From: GCA-016699975 sp964515255
Lineage (GTDB): Bacteria; Patescibacteriota; Minisyncoccia; Moranbacterales; UBA1568
Reading direction: 5' to 3'
Assembly: GCA_964515255.1 (NCBI GenBank)
Contig: CAZETL010000008.1
Span: 1 to 22,642 of the forward strand
DNA length: 22,642 nt
Every line of letters starts with the position of its first letter. Position 1 is the stretch's first letter. The position numbers and the translations under genes were made by a program. Of this stretch, positions 7,454 to 14,391 are shown one piece after another. A model generated the notes under the pieces. The model was not told the origin of the DNA and did not search any database. It saw only the letters and a program-made list of their open reading frames with translations.

Positions 7454-7482
7454 ATTCTAGATGAACGTTTTCTATTTGTCAA
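7454..7482 (-). promoter_or_regulatory. Near-consensus promoter TTGACA-17-TAGAAT
   Basis: On the minus strand TTGACA (7477-7482) and TAGAAT (7454-7459) are separated by exactly 17 nt, at the 3' end of the methyltransferase gene. Transcription would start near 7447. The product would be a ~105-130-nt leader or small RNA ending at the hairpin 7312-7344, or the infA operon mRNA if that hairpin is read through. Confidence 0.65.
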
Positions 7483-8377
7483 CAGGCATTCCAGGCAAAG
7501 AACAAGCCCTCAGAGATTCCCACCGAACAGACATGCCGCAAGCCATAATAAGGCCATCCCGAACGGACATTGGTATACCAACTTCAGAAGATACGCACCG
7601 ACCCTTATGCTTTTTACCTATTGATAACTGCACCATGTTCTGGACCACTGTCGGAGCAAGTCCGGCAGTATAAGAATTTACAAGAACAAAAACCGATTGA
7701 TCCGAAAGAATGTCCGCAAGACTTTCCAATAGAGGAAAGAGTTGTTCCTCGACCTTCCATACCTCCCCCTTCGGCCCTCTCCCGAAAGAAGGAGGGTCAA
7801 GTATTACCCCTTCATATTTTTTTCCGCGTCTCTTCTCTCGCTCCACGAATTTCGCGACATCATCAACAATGAACCGAACTGGAGCGCCTGCAATGCCAGA
7901 AAGAGCAAGGTTTTCCCTTGCGCGATCAATCATGCCTTTTGAAGAGTCGACATGGCAAACCTCCGCGCCAGCAAGCGCTGCCGCAATCGTCGCGCCGCCC
8001 GTGTAAGCAAAAAGATTAAGCACTCGCACCGGAGAAGCGGTCGCCCGAATCAAGCGATCCACCCATTCCCAGTTCCCCGCTTGCTCGGGAAAAATCCCCG
8101 TATGCTTGAATCCCATGAGTTCAATCCGAAATACCGCTTCTCGATAGCGTATCGTCCAAGATGCCGGCATGCCACTCCGACGTTTCCATTCACCCCCGCC
8201 GGATCGGCTCCGTTCATAGAGCGCATCTGCGGAATTCCACCTTTTTTCACGCTCACATCTCGGCCAAATGGCTTGTGGATCTGGTCGACGCAAAAGAAAG
8301 CTTCCCCATCGTTCAAGCCGCTCGCCATCTCCAGCATCAATCAACTCGTAATCCTCCCAGCCGTTTGCAACTATCAT
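7472..8377 (-). CDS. Class I SAM-dependent methyltransferase, COG1092 (RlmI/RlmK-like) family
   Basis: A 301-aa protein with a Rossmann-fold methyltransferase core. VRVLNLFAYTGGATIAAALAGAEVCHVDSS (about 117-146) holds motif I and the acidic residue that binds the SAM ribose, and ILDPPSFGRGPKG (about 192-204) is the DPP[SF] motif of the COG1092 family, whose known members methylate 23S rRNA cytosines (RlmI, RlmK). The PUA domain of RlmI is absent; the first 115 residues look like a short beta-rich substrate-binding region. The substrate is therefore not certain. The ATG at 8377 lies 6 nt after the probable stop of the sugar transferase, so the two are probably co-transcribed. A promoter for the infA region overlaps its 3' end. 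Confidence 0.85.
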   Translation of the reverse strand: MIVANGWEDYELIDAGDGERLERWGSFLLRRPDPQAIWPRCEREKRWNSADALYERSRSGGGEWKRRSGMPASWTIRYREAVFRIELMGFKHTGIFPEQAGNWEWVDRLIRATASPVRVLNLFAYTGGATIAAALAGAEVCHVDSSKGMIDRARENLALSGIAGAPVRFIVDDVAKFVEREKRRGKKYEGVILDPPSFGRGPKGEVWKVEEQLFPLLESLADILSDQSVFVLVNSYTAGLAPTVVQNMVQLSIGKKHKGRCVSSEVGIPMSVRDGLIMACGMSVRWESLRACSLPGMPVDK

Positions 8378-8383
8378 AGAGAA

Positions 8384-9799
8384 TCATAAATTCCTACGNN
8401 NNNNNNNNGTCTTGAGACAGAGCAACACATCAAGCAGAATGGACCAGTTTTCAATATAATACAGGTCAAGTTTATACTCATCCTCAAATACAAGGTCCGA
8501 TCGGCCAGAGACTTGAGCCATACCAGTCACGCCGGGCTTTACCGTCAACAGGCGGCGATGGTATTCCTGGTATTTTTCGACTTCCCGCGATTGATGAGGG
8601 CGCGGACCAACGAGCGACATGCTTCCCAAGAAAACATTAAAGATTTGCGGAAGTTCATCAAGAGAATACCTCTCAATGAATGCTCCAACGCGCGTTTTCC
8701 TTGGATCATCCTTTATCTTATACAAAATATCGTCGCGAACATTCCGATCCGCAATAAGTTCTCGCTCATATGCGAGAGCCTTCTCAAAATCCGGATTGTC
8801 CCTGGTAATGCAATACTCCCACTTTATATATCGAAACTTGAAGACAAAGAACTCTTCCCCGTTTTCACCAATTCTTTTGTTCTTGTAAATAACCGGCCCC
8901 TTCGGATCTTCCAATTTGATCAGAAGAGCCACAATCACCATAATTGGGGAGAATAGAACGAAAAGGAACAACGCTCCAAAGATATCAAAAGTTCTCTTCA
9001 GAATTTTCCCCCAGCCATCAAGGGGCGTATGTTCAACCTCAATAATCGGTTCTCCTTCAAAGATCCGGACTGAAAATCTCGAAGTCTGCAGCATTGTCGG
9101 AAGATACCTGAAGGGAATATTATTTACCGCGCAATAATCGAGCAATTTCCCCTGATCTTCATCAGGAACCGATGGATCGCACACAATGATCTCGTCCACG
9201 CCGACACGCTCACGAATCGACTTGATTTCGCGAATCGAGACGCTTCCCACCGTAGCAGAGAGCCGGTATCCAAGCCATGGTTTCTCAGAGAATGCTCTGG
9301 ATAGCCGTGCAAGCGATCCGTTCCTTCCTACCAGCAAAACCCGATGCACGCCAACTCCTCGATGCACAAGAAGCCATCGCTCTATCGAGTACAGCAAAAG
9401 TCTACCAAGAATGACTAGCGCCACCGAGAGGGCCCAGGCAAGTAAAATAATAAAGCGCGAAGAAAACCATTCCCTCTTCAAGAAAATCGCAATAATAAGC
9501 ACAACCAGCGCGAGAGTCGTTGCGCGAAATACCGTGTACATTTCCCGCCCAAGACGACGGGTCGAACGAATGTCATAAAGTCCCTCGAAAGCGTAAATGA
9601 GGAGAAAAAGGGGAGCGATCCAAAACGACGCCGTCATATACTCACTCAACGAAAACGCTTTTGCTATACGGCCAAGCTCGAAAAACTCCCGCGTCTCAGG
9701 GAGATCGCGAACCGTAAAAGAAACAAACGCCGCGCAGACGATCATAAGATAATCAATCGGCACGCGAATTGTACTGAAGAGGAGTTCGGATCGCTTCAT
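8384..9799 (-). CDS. Polyprenyl-phosphate sugar-1-phosphate transferase (interrupted by assembly gap near 3' end)
   Basis: About 463 residues are readable before the N-run. The N-terminus carries about four to five transmembrane helices (roughly 13-30, 55-72, 92-108, 116-135). A nucleotide-binding-like domain follows (VHRVLLVGRNG, 151-161, to about 235). The catalytic bacterial sugar transferase domain starts at KRTFDIFGALFLF (about 268) and includes KFR (321-323), ERYSLDELPQIFNVFLGSMSLVGPRPH (376-402) and KPGVTGMAQVSGRSD (421-435). Members move hexose-1-phosphate from a nucleotide sugar to undecaprenyl phosphate, starting exopolysaccharide or surface glycan synthesis; the sugar cannot be told. 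The C-terminus is damaged by the gap. RRNL plus TGA after the Ns resembles the true end. Located downstream of rnpB. Confidence 0.88.
   Translation of the reverse strand: MKRSELLFSTIRVPIDYLMIVCAAFVSFTVRDLPETREFFELGRIAKAFSLSEYMTASFWIAPLFLLIYAFEGLYDIRSTRRLGREMYTVFRATTLALVVLIIAIFLKREWFSSRFIILLAWALSVALVILGRLLLYSIERWLLVHRGVGVHRVLLVGRNGSLARLSRAFSEKPWLGYRLSATVGSVSIREIKSIRERVGVDEIIVCDPSVPDEDQGKLLDYCAVNNIPFRYLPTMLQTSRFSVRIFEGEPIIEVEHTPLDGWGKILKRTFDIFGALFLFVLFSPIMVIVALLIKLEDPKGPVIYKNKRIGENGEEFFVFKFRYIKWEYCITRDNPDFEKALAYERELIADRNVRDDILYKIKDDPRKTRVGAFIERYSLDELPQIFNVFLGSMSLVGPRPHQSREVEKYQEYHRRLLTVKPGVTGMAQVSGRSDLVFEDEYKLDLYYIENWSILLDVLLCLKXXXXRRNL
8399..8408. other. Assembly gap (10 N)
   Basis: Ten Ns interrupt the 3' end of the sugar transferase. 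Ten is a usual placeholder length, so the true gap is unknown. Comparison with the family suggests only a few codons are missing, because the reading frame resumes with residues resembling a typical C-terminus. Confidence 0.98.
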
Positions 9800-9849
9800 A
9801 AGAAGCTTTTCATCTGATGGAGTTCTGCTAAAAGCAGCAAACCCTCAAA

Positions 9850-10305
9850 AATAAGATTCGTCGGGACGGACGATAAGCCGGATTCTGTGCTTCGCAATAC
9901 GCAAAGCGACAGTCATTTCTCTGGCCCCTTCGATTGCTCGAGGGATCTGTGCGGCACTCCCTGAACCAGCAAAAAGCTCGCTAGGGCACGGCCTTGCACG
10001 CCGATAAGGATTTGGCCGTTTCACCTCCCTGACACAGGGTCAAGGGAGCTTCGTTTCGGATGAAACCACCCGAAGCGACTCAACCGGTTTCCCGGTCAAG
10101 CGTCTCTGTTCGCACCTCTCCGGTTTCCCGGGACGGGTATTACCCGCTATCAATACGGTGCAACACTCGAAACTTCCTACTCCCTTCAAACTGTCAGAGA
10201 ACCATCGAAAGCTCGAGTGTTGCACCGAAACGTGTCCGGACTTTCCTCCCTGCTCTGTAAAGACAAAGCAAAGGCGACTGTCTGTCCGTCCCGACGAATC
10301 TTATT
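9850..10305 (-). ncRNA. rnpB: RNase P RNA, type A-like
   Basis: On the minus strand the 5' half has GACAGTCGCC then GAGGAAAGTCCGGAC (10234-10248), the P4 5' strand. The 3' half has AATGACTGTC (P2) and ACAGAATCCGGCTTATC (9872-9888), the universal 3' end. P8 and P9 are visible as GGGTAATACCC and CCCGGGAAACCGG. A GGAGGTGAAAC segment may be the GGU-containing L15 loop that binds tRNA 3' CCA. P1 is exceptionally long: 9850-9871 and 10284-10305 are perfectly complementary over 22 bp. A 15-bp helix (10156-10170 with 10213-10227, 42-nt loop) is inserted between P4/P5 and P8. It is the catalytic RNA of tRNA 5' maturation. The exact ends are estimated from P1. Confidence 0.93.
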
Positions 10306-10319
10306 GTCAAAGCCTGAGT

Positions 10320-10348
10320 ATAATAATACAAATTATTGTAATTGTCAA
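10320..10348 (-). promoter_or_regulatory. rnpB promoter TTGACA-17-TATTAT
   Basis: On the minus strand TTGACA (10343-10348), a 17-nt AT-rich spacer and TATTAT (10320-10325) give transcription from about 10313, 8 nt before the P1 helix of RNase P RNA. An overlapping TATACT (10317-10322) has a 20-nt spacing and is less likely. The promoter lies in the short gap after the pheT stop. Confidence 0.75.
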
Positions 10349-10394
10349 TGTCGAAAACAGAAGAAATCTATGGCTTCCACCAGGGATCTCATTT

Positions 10395-12770
10395 CTATTC
10401 ACGCCGGACGCTCCCCCCTAGCTCTCGCTCCAGAGACTCAGAAATTTGAACCATGACATTATCGGCCTCTTCACTCGTCACGGTTGCCGATTCCTTAGAG
10501 AGTCTGACATGAAATGCAAGACTCTTTCCTCGAATCGGATCCTGATAACGATCGAAGAGTTCGACGTTGGATACGAGACCCTCCCCAGACGAACGGATAA
10601 TTCGCTCGACATCCGAAATAAGAACCCGATCCGGGACAAAAAAAGAAAGGTCCCTCAGGGTTTCTGGATACTTACGAAATGGAACGAATTCCAAATTTCG
10701 CGCAGTCGCAGGCAAGAGAGCTTTCTGAAGATCTACTTCAAAACAAAAAATCCGGACAGAAATCCCAAACGATTTTGCAACGAAGGGAGACACTTCCCCG
10801 ATTGTTCCAATCCGATCTTCCGTATCCCGGAAAAGTATTTTCGCAGTTCGAGTGGGATGCCACATGGAATCAAGCATATTTTCCGGACGAAAATCAAGAC
10901 GAAGTCCGGTAGCTCCAAATGCAGCCGAAAGAACGCCCTTCACGGCGTAGAATCCATTTTCGTCTTTTGCTCCAGAGAATACAAAAACCCCCCCAACATG
11001 AACCGATTCCGACGGTTTTCCTTGGGATATCTCCGTGACTTTTCCACATTCAAAAAGCTGGACATTCGAAAAACGTTTCAAGTTAAACGCAACATTCCGA
11101 AGAAGGCCGGGAATGAGAGATCGCCGCACCAAAGCTTGGTCAGCGTTCAGTGGATTCTCCAGAAAGAAGTGCTTCTCCACGTCAAGCCGAGAAGATTGAG
11201 CGTCTCTTTCGCTATAAAACGAATAATTGTAGGTCTCAGTGTACCCGAGAGAAACAAAATTGTCTCGAATTTTGGATTGAAAATCCCTCATCGGATCAAG
11301 GACCGGAGAGGAGATTTTCGACAGAGGAGCTATCACGGGAATACGATCGTACCCGATAGCTTTTCCAATTTCTTCGGCGATGTCGGCAAACGACACGATA
11401 TCGAGACGGTATGCTGGAGGTGCCGCCCGGAAATGATCTCCGACTCGCTCAACCGAAAAGCCGCGAAGTTTCAATTCCCGTTCTATCTCTCGGCTCGCCA
11501 CATTGATTCCAAGGAGATCGGCTATCGATTTGCCTTCGAAAGGAACTTCGCAGGAAGCATCTCCGGACTGAACGCGGTCAACAATCTCTACGACTTCGCC
11601 CCCAGCAATATGCTTCACAATCTCAAGAAGCCGGACCATAGCTCGCTCCGGGAGGTCTTGAGAGATTCCCTTTTCGAACCGATACGAGGCATCGCTCTCA
11701 ATGCCGAGTCGAATCCTTGTTCGGCGAATCGAAACCGGATCAAAGTGCGCCGCCTCAAAAAGAATGGACTTTGTTTCTGGTGTAACCGCAGATTCCAACC
11801 CACCCATGATGCCCCCAAGCGCGATCGCGTGATTCTCATCCGCAATCACAATATCTTCTGATCCAAGTTCGCACTTCTTTCCATTGAGAAGCACTATTTC
11901 TTCCCCGGATTTCGCATATCTCGGGCCGACAGAGTTTGCGCTGCCACCCGATAGTTTATCCCAATCGAAAGCATGCAAGGGCTGTCCAAGTTCAAGCATG
12001 ACGAGATTTGTCGCGTCAACCACGGAATTTATCGATTTCATTCCAAAAACTTTCAACCGATCAATAACCCATCGAGGGGAAGCCCCGATAGAAATATTTC
12101 GGACGAACGCACCAATATATCTCTTGCTCTTTCCACCCGCTCCGAGCGAAACCGAGAGAAAGCCTCCTTCGTCCGTTTTCGGAAGACGAAGCCCGTCGTA
12201 ATCATAATCTATCTTTCGTCCTTCGAGTGCCGCTATCTCGCGCGCAAGACCGACATGCGCCAAGCAATCATGCGCCCGATCTGGAAGAATCTTCACATCA
12301 AAGACCCAATCGGATCGAAATACCGAAGAAAGCAGAGACCCCTCCTCAGAGTGCTCCGGCAATACAAGAATTCCCTCATGATCCGTTCCAAGACCAAGCT
12401 CTCTTTCAGAACAAATCATTCCTTCCGACCGAACGCCTCGTATTACCGTCGACGCAATCTCATCGCCGCTCGGCAATATTGTGCCAGGGAGAGCCACTGC
12501 CACCATTTGCCCCTCCGAAAGGTTGGAAGCGCCGCAAACAATTATTCGCTCGCCTTGCATACCAAGAGCCACCGTCGCGACTCGAAGTCGATCTGCGTCG
12601 GGATGCTTCTCAGCTCGCGTGACTCGCCCAATGACAACCTCGTCCGGGACGCCACCGACATGAGACATCTCCTCCACTTCAAAAGCACGCAGTGTCAAGA
12701 ATTCTGATAGTTCTTCAGGCGTCTTTCTCGTGCCTGACAATTCTTGAAGCCAGTTATAACTAAATTTCAT
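10395..12770 (-). CDS. pheT: Phenylalanine--tRNA ligase beta subunit
   Basis: A 791-aa protein, the normal length. Domains in order: N-terminal region and EMAP-II-like tRNA-binding domain (about 40-150, with EKHPDADRLRVATV and VCGASNL), the B3/B4 editing domain (about 205-380, with NSVVDATNLVMLELGQPLHAFD and GGIMGGLESAV), the B5 domain (about 400-470), the catalytic-like core (about 475-685, with RDFQSKIRDNFVSLGYTETYNYSF and ENPLNADQALVRRSLIPGLL) and the C-terminal FDX-ACB anticodon-binding domain (about 695-790, with FRKYPETLRDLSFFVPD). It pairs with PheS as an alpha2beta2 enzyme charging tRNA-Phe and clearing mischarged Tyr. It starts 13 nt after the pheS stop, so the two share an mRNA. Confidence 0.97.
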   Translation of the reverse strand: MKFSYNWLQELSGTRKTPEELSEFLTLRAFEVEEMSHVGGVPDEVVIGRVTRAEKHPDADRLRVATVALGMQGERIIVCGASNLSEGQMVAVALPGTILPSGDEIASTVIRGVRSEGMICSERELGLGTDHEGILVLPEHSEEGSLLSSVFRSDWVFDVKILPDRAHDCLAHVGLAREIAALEGRKIDYDYDGLRLPKTDEGGFLSVSLGAGGKSKRYIGAFVRNISIGASPRWVIDRLKVFGMKSINSVVDATNLVMLELGQPLHAFDWDKLSGGSANSVGPRYAKSGEEIVLLNGKKCELGSEDIVIADENHAIALGGIMGGLESAVTPETKSILFEAAHFDPVSIRRTRIRLGIESDASYRFEKGISQDLPERAMVRLLEIVKHIAGGEVVEIVDRVQSGDASCEVPFEGKSIADLLGINVASREIERELKLRGFSVERVGDHFRAAPPAYRLDIVSFADIAEEIGKAIGYDRIPVIAPLSKISSPVLDPMRDFQSKIRDNFVSLGYTETYNYSFYSERDAQSSRLDVEKHFFLENPLNADQALVRRSLIPGLLRNVAFNLKRFSNVQLFECGKVTEISQGKPSESVHVGGVFVFSGAKDENGFYAVKGVLSAAFGATGLRLDFRPENMLDSMWHPTRTAKILFRDTEDRIGTIGEVSPFVAKSFGISVRIFCFEVDLQKALLPATARNLEFVPFRKYPETLRDLSFFVPDRVLISDVERIIRSSGEGLVSNVELFDRYQDPIRGKSLAFHVRLSKESATVTSEEADNVMVQISESLERELGGSVRRE

Positions 12771-12783
12771 AGAAAAAATCGGA

Positions 12784-13887
12784 TCAAAACTGACTCAGGA
12801 ACCGCAAGTCGCCGCTCTGGAAAAGACGAACGTCCGGGATTTTATACTGCATCATCGCTAATCGCTCCAAACCAAATCCCCATGCGTAGCCACGGTACTT
12901 ATCCCGCTCATACCCAGCCGAAACGAAAACATTCTGATTCACCATACCAGCTCCACCAAGCTCAAGCCAGCCGGCATTTCGACAGGATGAGCAACCCGAA
13001 CCGCCGCATGCAAGACAGGAGATATCAAACTCAAACCCTGGCTCAACAAAAGGAAAATAACTCGGCCGAAGTCGAATACGGATAGTTTTCCTAAAAAAAC
13101 GAGAGAAGAAAAGCTCCGCCATGTATTTCAAGTGACCAACATTTGCCGTTTCATCAACGGCGAGCATCTCAAACTGATGGAACGTGTGTTCATGCGTCGA
13201 GTCAGTCGCCTCGGCACGGAAGCATTTTCCTGGAACAATAATACGAAACGGTGGAACATGAGCCTCCATATACCGGACTTGCGCTGCCGATGTTTGCGAT
13301 CGAAGTGCCAATCGATCGATTTGCTTCGCGTCAGTCCCTTGTTTTTTGCCATCCGCAGCTTTTTCCCTCTCGCTACCGGTCACCCCTTGTTTAGTATGAT
13401 TTGACCTCAACCAAAACGTATCCTGCATATCCCTCGCCGGATGATGCGCTGGCATATTCAACGCGTCAAAATTGTAGAACTCCGTCTCCACCTCCGGCCC
13501 ATCGGCGATATCGAAACCGAGCGAGCGGAAAATATTGACGATATCTCGCTCGACTTTCGTAAGGATATGCAAGTGTCCAACCGGAAGCGTCGCTTTTGGA
13601 TCCGTCACATCAATCCATTCTGAGTCTGCATCGAAATTCGAGTTCTCAAGCCGAATTCTCGCCGATTTGAAAGCGCTGACAATCTCCTGTTTCACGGAAT
13701 TGGCACGGCTCCCGATAGTGCGGCGATCATCTGGGGAAAGTTGCGAGAGTTGTTTCAGGAACTGATTCAACTCACTCCTCCGCCCCAAGAATTCCACTTC
13801 TCGCTCGCGGAGATCTTCAATTGTCTTCAAATCACTGAGCGCTTGCAATGCCCGAGATCTCAGCTCATCCAGTATTCGAGTGTCCAT
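12784..13887 (-). CDS. pheS: Phenylalanine--tRNA ligase alpha subunit
   Basis: A 367-aa protein from the ATG at 13887, chosen because it matches the family N-terminus and lies 7 nt after a consensus -10. The N-terminal coiled-coil (about 1-85) binds tRNA. The class II catalytic core has motif 2 (CFRAEATDSTHEHTFHQFEML, about 222-241) and motif 3 (AWGFGLERLAMMQY, about 335-348). Two features stand out: a roughly 30-residue polar insertion (about 162-192) between DTFWL and LRSQTSAAQVR, and a CLACGGSGCSSC double CxxC (C291, C294, C299, C302), probably zinc-binding, as in many Patescibacteria PheS. It makes Phe-tRNA with PheT, encoded downstream. Confidence 0.96.
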   Translation of the reverse strand: MDTRILDELRSRALQALSDLKTIEDLREREVEFLGRRSELNQFLKQLSQLSPDDRRTIGSRANSVKQEIVSAFKSARIRLENSNFDADSEWIDVTDPKATLPVGHLHILTKVERDIVNIFRSLGFDIADGPEVETEFYNFDALNMPAHHPARDMQDTFWLRSNHTKQGVTGSEREKAADGKKQGTDAKQIDRLALRSQTSAAQVRYMEAHVPPFRIIVPGKCFRAEATDSTHEHTFHQFEMLAVDETANVGHLKYMAELFFSRFFRKTIRIRLRPSYFPFVEPGFEFDISCLACGGSGCSSCRNAGWLELGGAGMVNQNVFVSAGYERDKYRGYAWGFGLERLAMMQYKIPDVRLFQSGDLRFLSQF

Positions 13888-13894
13888 AGCCCGT

Positions 13895-13923
13895 ATTGTA
13901 GGGACGCCGCGCCCGCCTGTCAA
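13895..13923 (-). promoter_or_regulatory. pheST promoter TTGACA-17-TACAAT, leaderless start
   Basis: On the minus strand TTGACA (13918-13923), exactly 17 nt, then TACAAT (13895-13900). Only 7 nt separate the -10 from the pheS ATG, so transcription would begin at or next to the start codon and the mRNA would be leaderless. The -35 overlaps the T-tract of the upstream terminator. Confidence 0.75.
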
Positions 13924-13953
13924 AAAGAAAACCGCCCACAACTCGGAGCGGTT
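13921..13953 (-). terminator. Intrinsic terminator after the 111-aa gene
   Basis: On the minus strand AACCGC (13948-13953) pairs with GCGGTT (13930-13935), with further GG/CC pairing inside, followed by TTCTTTTTG. It ends the transcript of the 111-aa gene, and its T-run merges into the pheS -35 box. Confidence 0.65.
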
Positions 13954-13974
13954 AGAAAACACTGAACAAAAACT

Positions 13975-14310
13975 TCACCTCATTTCTTTCTTATTTTTTC
14001 CCTTTACGAAATTCTTCCCCAAAAAACGCTTCCCCTTTCTTCCCTTGGGATGGCGATTCAAATGCAAAATTTTGTGCCGCGGTTGCTCCTGGTACACAGT
14101 AATCACGGAATTCGGTCCAACAACCACGGTGGTCCGGCCCTCGCCAATAGAAAGCACCACCCGTTCAGAATTTTTTCGATTCTTCCTCAAAATACGAGGG
14201 AGCTTTTGCAAAATGATAGCCCTTGTATCCGCGGGAATTCTTCTCTCCAACCGTTGAGAAAAGTGGGTGTTTAACTCTTGCAAAGGAAGGGCTGACAACT
14301 TCTTCTTCAC
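13975..14310 (-). CDS. Small basic protein of unknown function
   Basis: A 111-aa protein with a GTG start at 14310, supported by GAGGAG placed 8 nt upstream. I do not recognise it. The N-terminal half looks helical (LNTHFSQRLERRIPADTRAIILQKLPRIL). The middle has strand-like stretches (RVVLSIGEGRTTVVVGPNSVITVYQEQ). The last 35 residues are strongly basic (KGRKGKRFLGKNFVKGKNKK), suggesting nucleic acid or ribosome binding; this is inference. It follows tyrS and is closed by a terminator, so it may be the last gene of a tyrS transcript. Confidence 0.7.
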   Translation of the reverse strand: MKKKLSALPLQELNTHFSQRLERRIPADTRAIILQKLPRILRKNRKNSERVVLSIGEGRTTVVVGPNSVITVYQEQPRHKILHLNRHPKGRKGKRFLGKNFVKGKNKKEMR

Positions 14311-14339
14311 GACAAAACTCCTCTGAAAACAGGAATGGA

Positions 14340-14363
14340 CTCCCCCAGTTCACCCTGAGGGAG
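14340..14363 (-). other. Hairpin between tyrS and the 111-aa gene
   Basis: On the minus strand CTCCCTCAG (14355-14363) pairs with CTGGGGGAG (14340-14348) over 9 bp with one G-U and a 6-nt loop. No clean U-tract follows, so it may be a weak terminator, an mRNA 3'-end stabiliser or a processing site rather than a full terminator. Confidence 0.4.
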
Positions 14364-14391
14364 AGGATTGGGGATTAAAAGAACATTTCCC

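Noticed and set aside
10446..11861. A long (471-codon) open frame on the plus strand
   Set aside because: It lies wholly antisense to pheT, has no family resemblance and is rich in rare-looking R, S and N composition; it is a shadow of the pheT codon pattern.
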